DNA of 32,118 nt from assembly GCA_013287205.1 (NCBI GenBank), contig JABDEE010000010.1:1-32118 (forward strand), given 5' to 3'. This DNA comes from Alphaproteobacteria bacterium (lineage in GTDB: Bacteria > Pseudomonadota > Alphaproteobacteria > UBA9655). The notes below the pieces were generated by a model, which worked only from the letters and a program-made list of their open reading frames with translations, was not told the DNA's origin and made no database searches. This document shows positions 8,706 through 16,210 of this stretch, piece by piece (position 1 is the stretch's first letter; every line of letters starts with the position of its first letter). A program made the position numbers and the translations under genes.

Positions 8706-9794
8706 ATGGATGATGATATGAGTTTTTCTTCTCGTGCCTCTTTGGCTCTTCTTTTGTGTTGTGTGAGCAGCTTTGCTTTTGCGATGGAGGAAGGAGACCG
8801 GCGCCCTCTACCGTTAGCAAGTGCAGCCTCTGCTTCGTCTGCGCAATCTTCCACACCCGCAGAGGAAGGCTTATCCCACCAACTGGGGAGACCTAGCATA
8901 ACGAATGTGCTCTACACAGACGCAATCCACTCAATTGCTCACCATGCAACGCTTTTTGATCTCGTTACCATGCAGCAGCTCAATAAGAGATGGTATGGCG
9001 CTATCAAAAAGTCCTCTCCATTGAGGGATATTCATAATGAGGCGCACGTTGTTCTCGGAATTGCTGTTCGGCGGTTAATTGCGGAAGCAGACAAAAAAAT
9101 GTTTTCTCAGCAACGTGCTGATGAATCGCATGAAAGAACGGGCATAATACTAGCAGGGTACGAGAAAGATGCCCTGAAAAAAGAAGAGGCTCTGGCAAAA
9201 GTAGAAACTTTAGCGTGGTCACGCGCTTTTGATCGAGCAGAAACTTTTAATCAGGAAGAAGAAGCAATTTTGGCCTGGAGAAGAAAAGCTGAGCAGTCCC
9301 CCGCTGTGATGATGATAGCCACGGCAGAATTTCTTCCCGCCATCGGCAACAAGATCTTTGAAGCAAAAATAAGGGCCAATCTCCTCAAAATTGTAGAAGA
9401 GAAGGCTGTAGGAGGTGAGAGTGTAGAAGATATGGGAAAAAACATGCTTCGTGTTCTTGCCTGCACGGCTTTCTACCCCTCTCCAACCTATCAGGCGCAT
9501 CCTGCAGAACTCTGTGATTCTATAGAGAAATCTGGGCTTGATGAACTCATTTTTACGTTACATGAGGAAGCACTCTCTTCCTTTGATCCAATTCGGAAAA
9601 CCAAATTATATCTCGTGCAAACCGCTTTCGAGAATCCAGGGATGCGAGCTGCCATTCAACGATGTTATGATTGCACGTTTGCTGCGTATGCAAAAATTCC
9701 TAATCCCCCCCCTCTTTTTGACGGTCCTTTGGCATCCCTTGCGGCATTGGCCGGTAAACCTTTCATTTCTAGGGCTACGCCGGTGAGAGAATGA
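8706..9794 (+). CDS. Exported protein with F-box-like segment
   Basis: I do not recognise the whole 362-residue protein. It starts with a signal peptide (hydrophobic ASLALLLCCVSSFAFA, probable cleavage before MEEGD) and a Ser/Ala-rich linker (SAASASSAQSS). Residues about 64-105 then look like an F-box: a leading helix, then LFDLVTMQQLNKRWYGAIKK, which matches the L-x-DL...L-x-KRWY-x-x-I pattern of F-boxes. The remainder is mostly helical, rich in Glu and Lys, with no motif I know. F-boxes recruit eukaryotic SCF ubiquitin ligases, so an effector role in a host is possible but inferred. The start is uncertain: Met5 at 8718 has a slightly better ribosome site. The gene stands alone between trxB-lysR and a convergent transporter. 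Confidence 0.75.
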   Translation: MDDDMSFSSRASLALLLCCVSSFAFAMEEGDRRPLPLASAASASSAQSSTPAEEGLSHQLGRPSITNVLYTDAIHSIAHHATLFDLVTMQQLNKRWYGAIKKSSPLRDIHNEAHVVLGIAVRRLIAEADKKMFSQQRADESHERTGIILAGYEKDALKKEEALAKVETLAWSRAFDRAETFNQEEEAILAWRRKAEQSPAVMMIATAEFLPAIGNKIFEAKIRANLLKIVEEKAVGGESVEDMGKNMLRVLACTAFYPSPTYQAHPAELCDSIEKSGLDELIFTLHEEALSSFDPIRKTKLYLVQTAFENPGMRAAIQRCYDCTFAAYAKIPNPPPLFDGPLASLAALAGKPFISRATPVRE

Positions 9795-9810
9795 CCATTG
9801 CGAGACGCCG

Positions 9811-10989
9811 TTAGTCTCCCCTCACAACCCATTCAAAAACAATCCACGCCGCTGCAGAGGCGCTTAAAAAGATAAAAGCCAGTGGGATTTGGCTGGTTGT
9901 AGGGAGGCAAGAACTTAAGGTTCCTAAGACCGCTGATCCACCAATTTGCATAAAGCTATAGAGTGAGCCCGCGTAGCCTGCAATCTTCCCAAAAGGCGCA
10001 AAAGCGCCTGCAAAGGCGCTGGGCCAAATCAGGGTGACGCCAAAGAAAAAGAGGAACATGGGCACAATGATAGAAAATAGTGTCACCCCACATAGCAGTT
10101 TCAGCAGGATCATTAATACGCCCGCACTCAGCATCAAGGACCAGCCTAAGCGCAGCATAAAATGAGGTCCGAAGCGGCCAATCATGCGTCCGTTGAACAC
10201 CCCCGCCAGGGACATGGAAATGAGTCCCAAAAAGAGCGAGATCCGTCCAAAATCAACAGGGGTTATGCCCACCTTATCGATCAGTAAAACAGGTCCAATC
10301 ACAAACCAAGAAAAGAAAGCCCCATAACTGAAAAACATACAAAGCGCGTATCCCATAAAGGTTCGACTCGATATGAGTTGCCCCACGGCGTTCCTGAAAA
10401 AGGTCCAACTGAGCCTCTCCTTGTGATGATAGGTGCTCGTTTCTTTCAACACGAAAAAAACAAGGATGATCGTTGTCAGCGCATACACAATGAGAAAAAG
10501 AAAACCTGCACGCCACCCAAAATACGCTTGCAAATATCCCCCAAGGGCAGGCGCTGCTGGAATGACGAATGTCAGCGTGATACCAAGATACGCTCCATAT
10601 TTCGCCATTTGTGTGGCATCAAAAGAATCGCGAAACATGGATCGCCACAGACAGGCCCCGGCTCCAGCCCCTGCGCCTTGCACAAAACGACCGATGAGGA
10701 GGAGGCTGATGTTTGTGGCATAAAGACACATGGTGCTACCCATGAGCATAATCCCGAGGCCCACAATCAGAGGCAGGCGCCGCCCCACCCCTTCTGAAAT
10801 CGGCCCATAAATAAGCTGGGAAAGGCACACCCCCAGCATGAAGATGGCCATGCTCTCTTGGACCTCGGCAATGGGAGCTTTGAGATCCTGGGCGATGGCG
10901 GATAAAGAGGGCGCATAAATATCCGACGCCACGGAGACGAGACACGCGGCCAGCAACACAATGGAGAGAAGGACTTTGTGAGATTGCAT
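9811..10989 (-). CDS. Bcr/CflA-family MFS drug exporter
   Basis: A 392-residue inner-membrane transporter with about 12 membrane helices. The N-terminus (SDIYAPSLSAIAQDL) and the segment YGPISEGVGRRLPLIVGL, with GRFVQGAGAGAGACLWRSMF, follow the Bcr/CflA pattern of drug:proton antiporters (bicyclomycin and chloramphenicol class). The substrate is not deducible. The start codon lies 3 bases after the stop of the upstream reading frame at 10993. Its CAGGAAT ribosome site is inside that frame's last codons, so it is probably translated from the same mRNA as the large repeat protein gene upstream. Its 3' end meets the F-box-like gene tail to tail with only 16 bases between. Confidence 0.9.
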   Translation of the reverse strand: MQSHKVLLSIVLLAACLVSVASDIYAPSLSAIAQDLKAPIAEVQESMAIFMLGVCLSQLIYGPISEGVGRRLPLIVGLGIMLMGSTMCLYATNISLLLIGRFVQGAGAGAGACLWRSMFRDSFDATQMAKYGAYLGITLTFVIPAAPALGGYLQAYFGWRAGFLFLIVYALTTIILVFFVLKETSTYHHKERLSWTFFRNAVGQLISSRTFMGYALCMFFSYGAFFSWFVIGPVLLIDKVGITPVDFGRISLFLGLISMSLAGVFNGRMIGRFGPHFMLRLGWSLMLSAGVLMILLKLLCGVTLFSIIVPMFLFFFGVTLIWPSAFAGAFAPFGKIAGYAGSLYSFMQIGGSAVLGTLSSCLPTTSQIPLAFIFLSASAAAWIVFEWVVRGD

Positions 10990-10992
10990 TTA

Positions 10993-11331
10993 TTATTCCT
11001 GTTTCAATTCTTCATTTATGGCAGCGGCAGCGGCTGCAGCCTCTTCAGAGGCAACAGCTGAGGCTGTCTTCTTCTTTTTCCTCTTAAGAAGCCCGGCTGA
11101 ACACGATTCCGTCACGTTTTCTTTCATCCTATCAGAGACTTTCATTGAAATCGGAAAAATTTCTTGTACATCGCCAGCAGCGTGAGCAAATATTTTAAGC
11201 TCTTCCTTTTCGTGTTTTGTCCCTTCTCCCTGTTGTTCCCATAGCACCTCAAGCATGGTACGGCGATTATCTATGATAAATTGACGCGCCCCCCTGACTT
11301 TAAATAGAATGTTGTGTGCCCTTCCTGCCAT
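10993..11331 (-). CDS. Probable C-terminal continuation of the frameshifted repeat protein
   Basis: A 112-codon frame overlapping the 3' end of the large exported-protein gene by 61 bases in another frame. It has no convincing ribosome site at its first ATG. Its product continues the repeat pattern of the upstream protein: VQEIFPISMKVSDR matches EEFPISIRDAAS of repeat 2, and LKRKKKKTASAVASEEAAA matches the KEKKKKTAASSVS tail of repeat 3. I therefore read it as the rest of the upstream gene, separated by a one-base slip at a run of six G (about 11288-11293), and not as an independent gene. If it is independent, it is a small unknown protein with an Ala-rich tail. Its stop lies 3 bases before the transporter start. 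Confidence 0.6.
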   Translation of the reverse strand: MAGRAHNILFKVRGARQFIIDNRRTMLEVLWEQQGEGTKHEKEELKIFAHAAGDVQEIFPISMKVSDRMKENVTESCSAGLLKRKKKKTASAVASEEAAAAAAAINEELKQE

Positions 11332-13328
11332 ATCAAGGCGTTTAAAAACTCTTTCATGTTTTTTTGAAGTTGTAGAAAATCTGCCAACTTTATGATTTCT
11401 TCTTGTTGCTCTCGTGAGAAACGACTTGTCTTAGAAAAAGGAGGAAACTCATTTATGACTGGCAAGGGAGAATCAGGTGGAGAATATTCTTCCTCTAACT
11501 CAAGGGGGGGCGTGCAAGATATGGCAGCACCCTCATCTGCAGCGGATGCTTGGGGGGCAGTTTGGGGCTCTACAGCACCAGCAACTTGAGGATCTGCAGC
11601 GGCGGCAGCGGACAGAGAAGATCTAGAAGCTGCGTCTGATCTAGAAGCTTCCTTTATAGAAGTGTCTTCTTTCTGAGGCAAAGACCACATGTATAGGGGT
11701 ACGGAAGAAGGTATCGCAGCAGCAGCGACAGCGGCAGTGACAGCGGCAGTGACTGTCTTCTGCTCTTCAACTTTGTCTTCATGTGCAGCAGCCTGACATG
11801 ACACAGAAGAGGCCGCAGTTTTCTTCTTTTTCTCCTTCACCTTAGGCGCTGGACTGGCAGGAGTTTCCTTGTCAGGTTCAACGGAAAAGATAAAAGAAGA
11901 GAAAGTCTTGGAACCTCTCTCAAAAGTCGTTGCCTGGACTTCCACCACCCCCTTCGTCAGCACCAGGGTAAAAATTGTCTTTTTGTTCTTAAGGAGGGTC
12001 GATAACTTTTGTTGTTCTGATGGGGCGAGCAGTTTAAAGGTTAATCTGTCGCCTTTTTCTGAGAAAAGGATAATTTCTCCCTTTCTCAAAGCTGCTATTT
12101 TTTCCTCTTTGTTTTTTGGAAGTGATAGCTTTTCCAGAGCATCCTTGAAGTCAGAAAAATGTACATGTCGAAGGGAAGGAGAAGGGGCGGCAGCGGATGC
12201 TTGAAGGTCTGATCGCCTGGAATGGCTTGCATCATGAGTAGCCGGAGACGCGGCGTCTCTTATTGAAATCGGGAACTCCTCTTCGCAACCTTGAATGACC
12301 AAGTGGGGTTCATTCTGTGGTGCAATAAAGTCCACCCAAAACTTGTTATCTGGCTTTTGAGATAGTGCTTCCTTTTTTTGTTCGTCTTGCCTTAGAAATT
12401 TGGCTGCCCTCTCCTTAACAGACGGCTTTAAGTAAAAAATTTTCTGAGCTAACTGGCAAATTCCGTTACCCGTTATCGCTTTCATAAAACAACTTGTAAA
12501 CAGCTCGCGCCTTTCAGGAACTTGTAGATAAATTCCGAGAAATATGATTGCTTTTTTTTTACCTGGAGAGAAGGAACTTGACTCGGGGAACGGAGATAAA
12601 AGACTCACATCGACCTGCACAGGGAAGGCGAGCTCCCCCTCTCCCTTAGACACAAGCAGATGAGGCAGATCATCTTTGGAAAATTCCAAGCGCGCGGAGA
12701 TCCGTCCAGACGCATTAGAATGACAGTCAAGATATTCTCTTATTTTCTCCGCATCCGCAGAAGAAAGAGAAAGACATATGTTCTCTATAAGGAAAGGGTC
12801 TCTGTTGCCAAAGGACAGAGCGATATCGCGAGCAAAACCCAGCCCTTCTTTCTCTGAGGCTGCTTGCAAGCGTGCAATGGCTTCTTTCCTTCTTGAAGGA
12901 AGGGACGCAAGGTCTTCTAACGAGGGGAAAAACATCGTTTGCTTCGAGGAAGAGGGTGCGCTTCCTGCAGAAGCCGCCGCTTCATCTTGCTGATTCACTC
13001 TCGCCAATTGAGATCTCAAGGTCGAAAGATGCGTTTGTCTTTTCGTCAGTTTATTCACTATAGATTGTGCGTAAAAGCCTTTATTATCAACTTCCTGGTG
13101 TATAGACTGCACTATGAAGGAAGCGCTCTGTTTCTCCTCCTGCCGAATTAAATTTTCTAATCTGCGCCTCTCTGAGTCTAAATCTGTCTGAATTGAAGAC
13201 TCACTATGCGCTCTTCCTGTGCCTGTGGAGCCTTTCCCTTCTAATACGTCATCTACACCTTCGGAGGCTTGGCCCGCTTGGGCACTGAGCAAGAGCGCTG
13301 TCGTTGCGATCAGATATTTTTTCACCAT
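11271..13328 (-). CDS. Large exported repeat protein of unknown family, apparently frameshifted near its 3' end
   Basis: The uninterrupted frame encodes 685 residues; I do not recognise the family. A signal peptide is clear (KKYLIATTALLLSAQAGQAS). About four divergent copies of one domain follow, at residues ~140-245, ~250-360, ~395-487 and from ~635. Each has a charged helix (FSPGKKKAIIFL, FSREQQEEIIKL, LPSRRKEAIARL), a middle strand-helix (KIFYLKPSVKERAAKFL, FKLLAPSEQQKLSTLL) and a closing strand (EEFPISIRD, FIFSVEPD). Low-complexity linkers rich in Ala and Ser separate copies 2-3 and 3-4. The fourth copy stops early, and its missing half lies in the overlapping frame ending at 10993. A one-base correction would give about 778 residues. 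Function is unknown; a periplasmic or secreted location is inferred from the signal peptide. Confidence 0.72.
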   Translation of the reverse strand: MVKKYLIATTALLLSAQAGQASEGVDDVLEGKGSTGTGRAHSESSIQTDLDSERRRLENLIRQEEKQSASFIVQSIHQEVDNKGFYAQSIVNKLTKRQTHLSTLRSQLARVNQQDEAAASAGSAPSSSKQTMFFPSLEDLASLPSRRKEAIARLQAASEKEGLGFARDIALSFGNRDPFLIENICLSLSSADAEKIREYLDCHSNASGRISARLEFSKDDLPHLLVSKGEGELAFPVQVDVSLLSPFPESSSFSPGKKKAIIFLGIYLQVPERRELFTSCFMKAITGNGICQLAQKIFYLKPSVKERAAKFLRQDEQKKEALSQKPDNKFWVDFIAPQNEPHLVIQGCEEEFPISIRDAASPATHDASHSRRSDLQASAAAPSPSLRHVHFSDFKDALEKLSLPKNKEEKIAALRKGEIILFSEKGDRLTFKLLAPSEQQKLSTLLKNKKTIFTLVLTKGVVEVQATTFERGSKTFSSFIFSVEPDKETPASPAPKVKEKKKKTAASSVSCQAAAHEDKVEEQKTVTAAVTAAVAAAAIPSSVPLYMWSLPQKEDTSIKEASRSDAASRSSLSAAAAADPQVAGAVEPQTAPQASAADEGAAISCTPPLELEEEYSPPDSPLPVINEFPPFSKTSRFSREQQEEIIKLADFLQLQKNMKEFLNALIWQEGHTTFYLKSGGRVNLS

Positions 13329-13436
13329 AAAACCTATTTTTTACTGTCAACAATGTATTTTATTGTTTCTTTGTAACATAGATTTTTCAAAAAGCAAGCG
13401 TTTTTCAGTTGTAGCCTGCCAGTTTACTCCTGTTTG
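13329..13436. other. Upstream region of the repeat-protein gene
   Basis: About 110 AT-rich bases holding the promoter region of the minus-strand repeat-protein gene. I see no gene here. A TTGACA is present close to the start codon but has no -10 at a usable distance before the ATG, so I do not assign a promoter. Confidence 0.35.
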
Positions 13437-13715
13437 TCCTCGGACTAGGGCGTGTTATCAAATAAGATGAGTAGAAAAAATTGTCATCAATTGATGAGAA
13501 GGCCTTGCCCTCGACAGAGCCCGACGAAGCCTTTGGCGAAGTCGGGCGAAGTCGAGGGCTTTAGGCCCTTCTTAACCCGGGCTACGCCAAAGGCTTCGCC
13601 GTGGCGAGTCGAGGATCTTGTTTCAACACACTTGCTGCCGAGAAAAGATCCCCGTCAAGAAGTGCTAAAGCCCCCAGCTGTGCCGTGGGCAAGCCCTTCT
13701 AGCCAGGGATGACAA
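13437..13715. repeat. Composite palindromic intergenic repeat, copy 2
   Basis: A gene-free stretch made of nested inverted repeats. GCCCTCGAC (13507-13515) pairs with GTCGAGGGC (13551-13559), enclosing GCCCGAC (13519-13525) with GTCGGGC (13541-13547). The loop GAAGCCTTTGGC (13526-13537) recurs inverted as GCCAAAGGCTTC (13586-13597). The block opens with TGTCCTCGGACTAG and ends in AGGGATGACA, like the copy at 5191-5390. The reading frame through it encodes only repeat-derived sequence and is not a gene. Confidence 0.7.
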
Positions 13716-13746
13716 GGGGTAGCAGGTACCGCGAGGCCCCCCACCC

Positions 13747-15255
13747 TCAGCTCTTTCCACTATCCGGTTGAAGGCGAATGGAGATGTAACGTGACGCCCC
13801 ATCCCGATTGAGCAGGAGAAGCGCAGATTTCCGGTTCTCTTTTTCTGCTTTTTTGAGTTGGGTCATCACATCTTGAGGCGCCTTCACTTCTTCTTGGCTA
13901 ATTTCCACAATGATATCACCAGGACGCACCCCTTTTTCGGACGCGGAACTCTTTTGGAGCACATCAACAACCAAGACCCCTTGTGTTCCATTCTCGATAT
14001 CAAAGCGCTGGCAAATTTCAGGGGAAAGCGGTTGCAAGGTCATCCCATGAATTTCAACCCCTTTTGTGAGCTCCTTCCCATCATCGGGAGAAGGAATGAG
14101 ACCTGTTTCTTCTGCTTCTTCATATTCGCCCACTTGAGCAAGCAAAGTGATAAGTTTTCCCTTCCGCCATACGAGGATAGGCACTTCAGAGGCGACGACA
14201 ATATCTCCTACGATGCGGGATAAGCTACGCTCATCTTTCACCTCAACCGCTCCCACTTTCAAAATGACATCTGCTGATTGCAGCTTCGCTTTATCAGCTG
14301 GCCCCCCTTTAATGACAGTGGCAACGAGGGCTCCTTGGAGTTGCTTCAACCCCAACCCTTCCGCAATGTCTCCTGTCACAGGTTGCACATGGACCCCAAG
14401 CCATCCCCGTTTTGCACGGCCATACTGGCAAATTTGATCCACTACTTTTTTGGACACTTCAGAGGGAATGGAAAATCCAATACCCACATTGTTTCCATTT
14501 GGAGAGAAAAAGGCTCTGTTGACGCCAACGACCTTGCCTGACATGTCAAACATAGGTCCTCCAGAATTCCCCAACGTAATGGCGGCATCGGTTTGAATGT
14601 AGCCCCCTATGAAATCTCCTGCCGGACTATGCTCTCCCATATCGCGAGCGAGATGAGAGACGATTCCAGCCGTTACTGTCCCTCCAAGCCCAAAGGGATT
14701 GCCGATAGCAATAACCCAGTCGCCAATTCGTAATTTCTCTGACTTGCCCCACTGCACAAAGGGAAGTTTTTTATTTGTGGTCACTTTCAAAACAGCAATG
14801 TCCGTGCGGCGGTCGCGTCCGACGAGGGTTGCTTTGAGCTCCACCCCATCTTTCAGAATGACCGTGACTTGGTCCGCATCCGCCACCACATGATAGTTGG
14901 TGACAATGTATCCATCTGGGCTAATGATGAAGCCGGATCCTAAGGAGGTGATATTGCGTGGCCCTTCCGCCTCAGAATGCATCTGATCCATGAAATCTTT
15001 GAAGAAATCTTCAAGCGGTGAGCCTTTCTGAAAGTCGTAAGACTGCCCTCCGTCGCCTCCTCGTCCCCGTGTCAGCGTTGTTGTGGTTGAAATATTCACA
15101 ACAGCAGGTAGCAAGGGCACAATAATATTGGCAAATGTAGGCGGCACAGATGTTGCAGACAGGGGAGCGGTGGTAAGGCAGAGCAGCGCTAATAGTGTAG
15201 CGGTGTAGCGGTGTCGCAGTGTCGCAGTTGCAACTAATAAAATTTTCTTCAGCAT
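13747..15255 (-). CDS. degQ: Deg/HtrA-family periplasmic serine protease (Do)
   Basis: A trypsin-like protease and chaperone of the periplasm with two PDZ domains, about 502 residues from the start used here. Counting from an upstream ATG at 15288 (11 codons longer), the triad is His133 (TNYHVVADAD), Asp163 (RRTDIAVLKV) and Ser242 (TLGNSGGPMFD). PDZ1 spans about 295-390 and PDZ2 about 410-505, with the usual GVLVVDVLQKSSASEKGVRP core. The start at 15255 gives a compact signal peptide, MLKKILLVATATLRHRY followed by a hydrophobic stretch ending LTTAPLSA. Part of that signal is encoded by an octamer tandem repeat, which places Arg-His-Arg inside it. It follows hflK-hflC on the same strand. DegP versus DegQ naming is uncertain. 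Confidence 0.93.
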   Translation of the reverse strand: MLKKILLVATATLRHRYTATLLALLCLTTAPLSATSVPPTFANIIVPLLPAVVNISTTTTLTRGRGGDGGQSYDFQKGSPLEDFFKDFMDQMHSEAEGPRNITSLGSGFIISPDGYIVTNYHVVADADQVTVILKDGVELKATLVGRDRRTDIAVLKVTTNKKLPFVQWGKSEKLRIGDWVIAIGNPFGLGGTVTAGIVSHLARDMGEHSPAGDFIGGYIQTDAAITLGNSGGPMFDMSGKVVGVNRAFFSPNGNNVGIGFSIPSEVSKKVVDQICQYGRAKRGWLGVHVQPVTGDIAEGLGLKQLQGALVATVIKGGPADKAKLQSADVILKVGAVEVKDERSLSRIVGDIVVASEVPILVWRKGKLITLLAQVGEYEEAEETGLIPSPDDGKELTKGVEIHGMTLQPLSPEICQRFDIENGTQGVLVVDVLQKSSASEKGVRPGDIIVEISQEEVKAPQDVMTQLKKAEKENRKSALLLLNRDGASRYISIRLQPDSGKS

Positions 15256-15346
15256 TGGCTCATTTCCATAATTTTTTGATATATGCATTCTTTTGTATTG
15301 ACATTCATTCTCATACGCAACCCCCTTCCGCTACACCGCTACACTA
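15193..15346. repeat. 19-bp perfect inverted repeats around the degQ start, with octamer tandem repeats
   Basis: TAGTGTAGCGGTGTAGCGG at 15193-15211 recurs exactly inverted at 15328-15346, with 116 bases between them. The left copy begins a tandem array of 8-base units (GTGTAGCG twice, then GTGTCGCA twice, 15195-15226) that is translated within the signal peptide of the Deg protease. The right copy sits in the gap after hflC. The enclosed segment carries both candidate degQ start codons. Confidence 0.75.
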
Positions 15347-15352
15347 TCTTCC

Positions 15353-16210
15353 TTAGCGATTAAAATATTTGAAAAAAGGATCCTTTGGCGAGAGCACAAA
15401 GGTTGTGGTCTCTGCTGTCAGCGCTTCCTTATAGGCTTTCAGTGACCGGTAAAAATTGAAAAATTCCACATCTTTTCCATAGATGCCAGCGGCTTTTCCC
15501 GTCACGTACGCATCCCCTTCTCCGCGGATGATTTCGGATTGTTTCCGGGCTTCTGCCAGAATAATGGTACGCTCTTTATCGGCCGTTGACTTGATTTCTT
15601 GCGAAATTTCGTCTCCCCGCGATCGGAATTCTTGGGCTTCTTGTTTTCTTTCACTAATCATCCGATTAAAGATGGCTTCGCTGTTTTCCACAGGCAAATC
15701 CGTACCCCGCAACTGTACGTCGACCACTTCAATGCCGAAGGCTTTTGCGGCTCGATTCATTTGATCACGGATAATATGGGCAATCTCGCTTCTTTTTGGA
15801 GAAAGCACGTCTGTGAGCTTTACTTGCCCTAACACCCCGAGAGCAATCGATTGATTGAGAATCCGCAAGCGTTGGGTTGCCCCCTCTTCATTCTGCACTG
15901 TTCGGTAAAAAAGAGCAGGATTCACAATGCGGTAACGGGCAAAGGTTTCCACAAGAAGACGTTTTTGATCTCCGAGGGTTGCAGGGATTTTTGAAAGGTC
16001 AAAATCCAGGATACGGTTATCATAATGACGTACATTCTGGAGAAAGGGGATCTTGACATAGAGACCGGGTTCTTTAATCACGCGGATCAATTTTCCAAAC
16101 TCCAGCACAAGGGTTTGCTGCGTTTGTTGCACGCAAAAAAGGGATCCCATCAGGATACACCCAAGCACAAGAAGAGGTATGGAAAAGACAATGAGTGAGC
16201 GCGAAATCAT
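15353..16210 (-). CDS. hflC: HflC, membrane protease modulator (SPFH/band 7)
   Basis: A 285-residue inner-membrane protein with one N-terminal anchor (LIVFSIPLLVLGCILMGSLF). The SPFH/prohibitin domain follows, with VQQTQQTLVLEFGKLI and an EPGLYVKIPFLQNVRHYDNR segment typical of HflC. HflC partners HflK in the complex that surrounds FtsH and modulates its proteolysis of membrane proteins. Near the end, a helical region with GEGDAYVTGKAAGIYGKD and the closing SPKDPFFKYF are family features. The start overlaps the hflK stop as ATGA, so translation is coupled. The length is normal for the family. Confidence 0.95.
   Translation of the reverse strand: MISRSLIVFSIPLLVLGCILMGSLFCVQQTQQTLVLEFGKLIRVIKEPGLYVKIPFLQNVRHYDNRILDFDLSKIPATLGDQKRLLVETFARYRIVNPALFYRTVQNEEGATQRLRILNQSIALGVLGQVKLTDVLSPKRSEIAHIIRDQMNRAAKAFGIEVVDVQLRGTDLPVENSEAIFNRMISERKQEAQEFRSRGDEISQEIKSTADKERTIILAEARKQSEIIRGEGDAYVTGKAAGIYGKDVEFFNFYRSLKAYKEALTAETTTFVLSPKDPFFKYFNR

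Noticed and set aside
13452-13712. 86-codon plus-strand frame in the gap upstream of the Deg protease
   Set aside because: It lies entirely inside the nested palindromic repeat block, has no ribosome site, and its product is repeat-derived Pro/Arg/Lys-rich sequence.
15193-15226. Possible CRISPR-like array at the octamer tandem repeat
   Set aside because: The units are only 8 bases and directly tandem, without spacers; there are no cas genes in the window.
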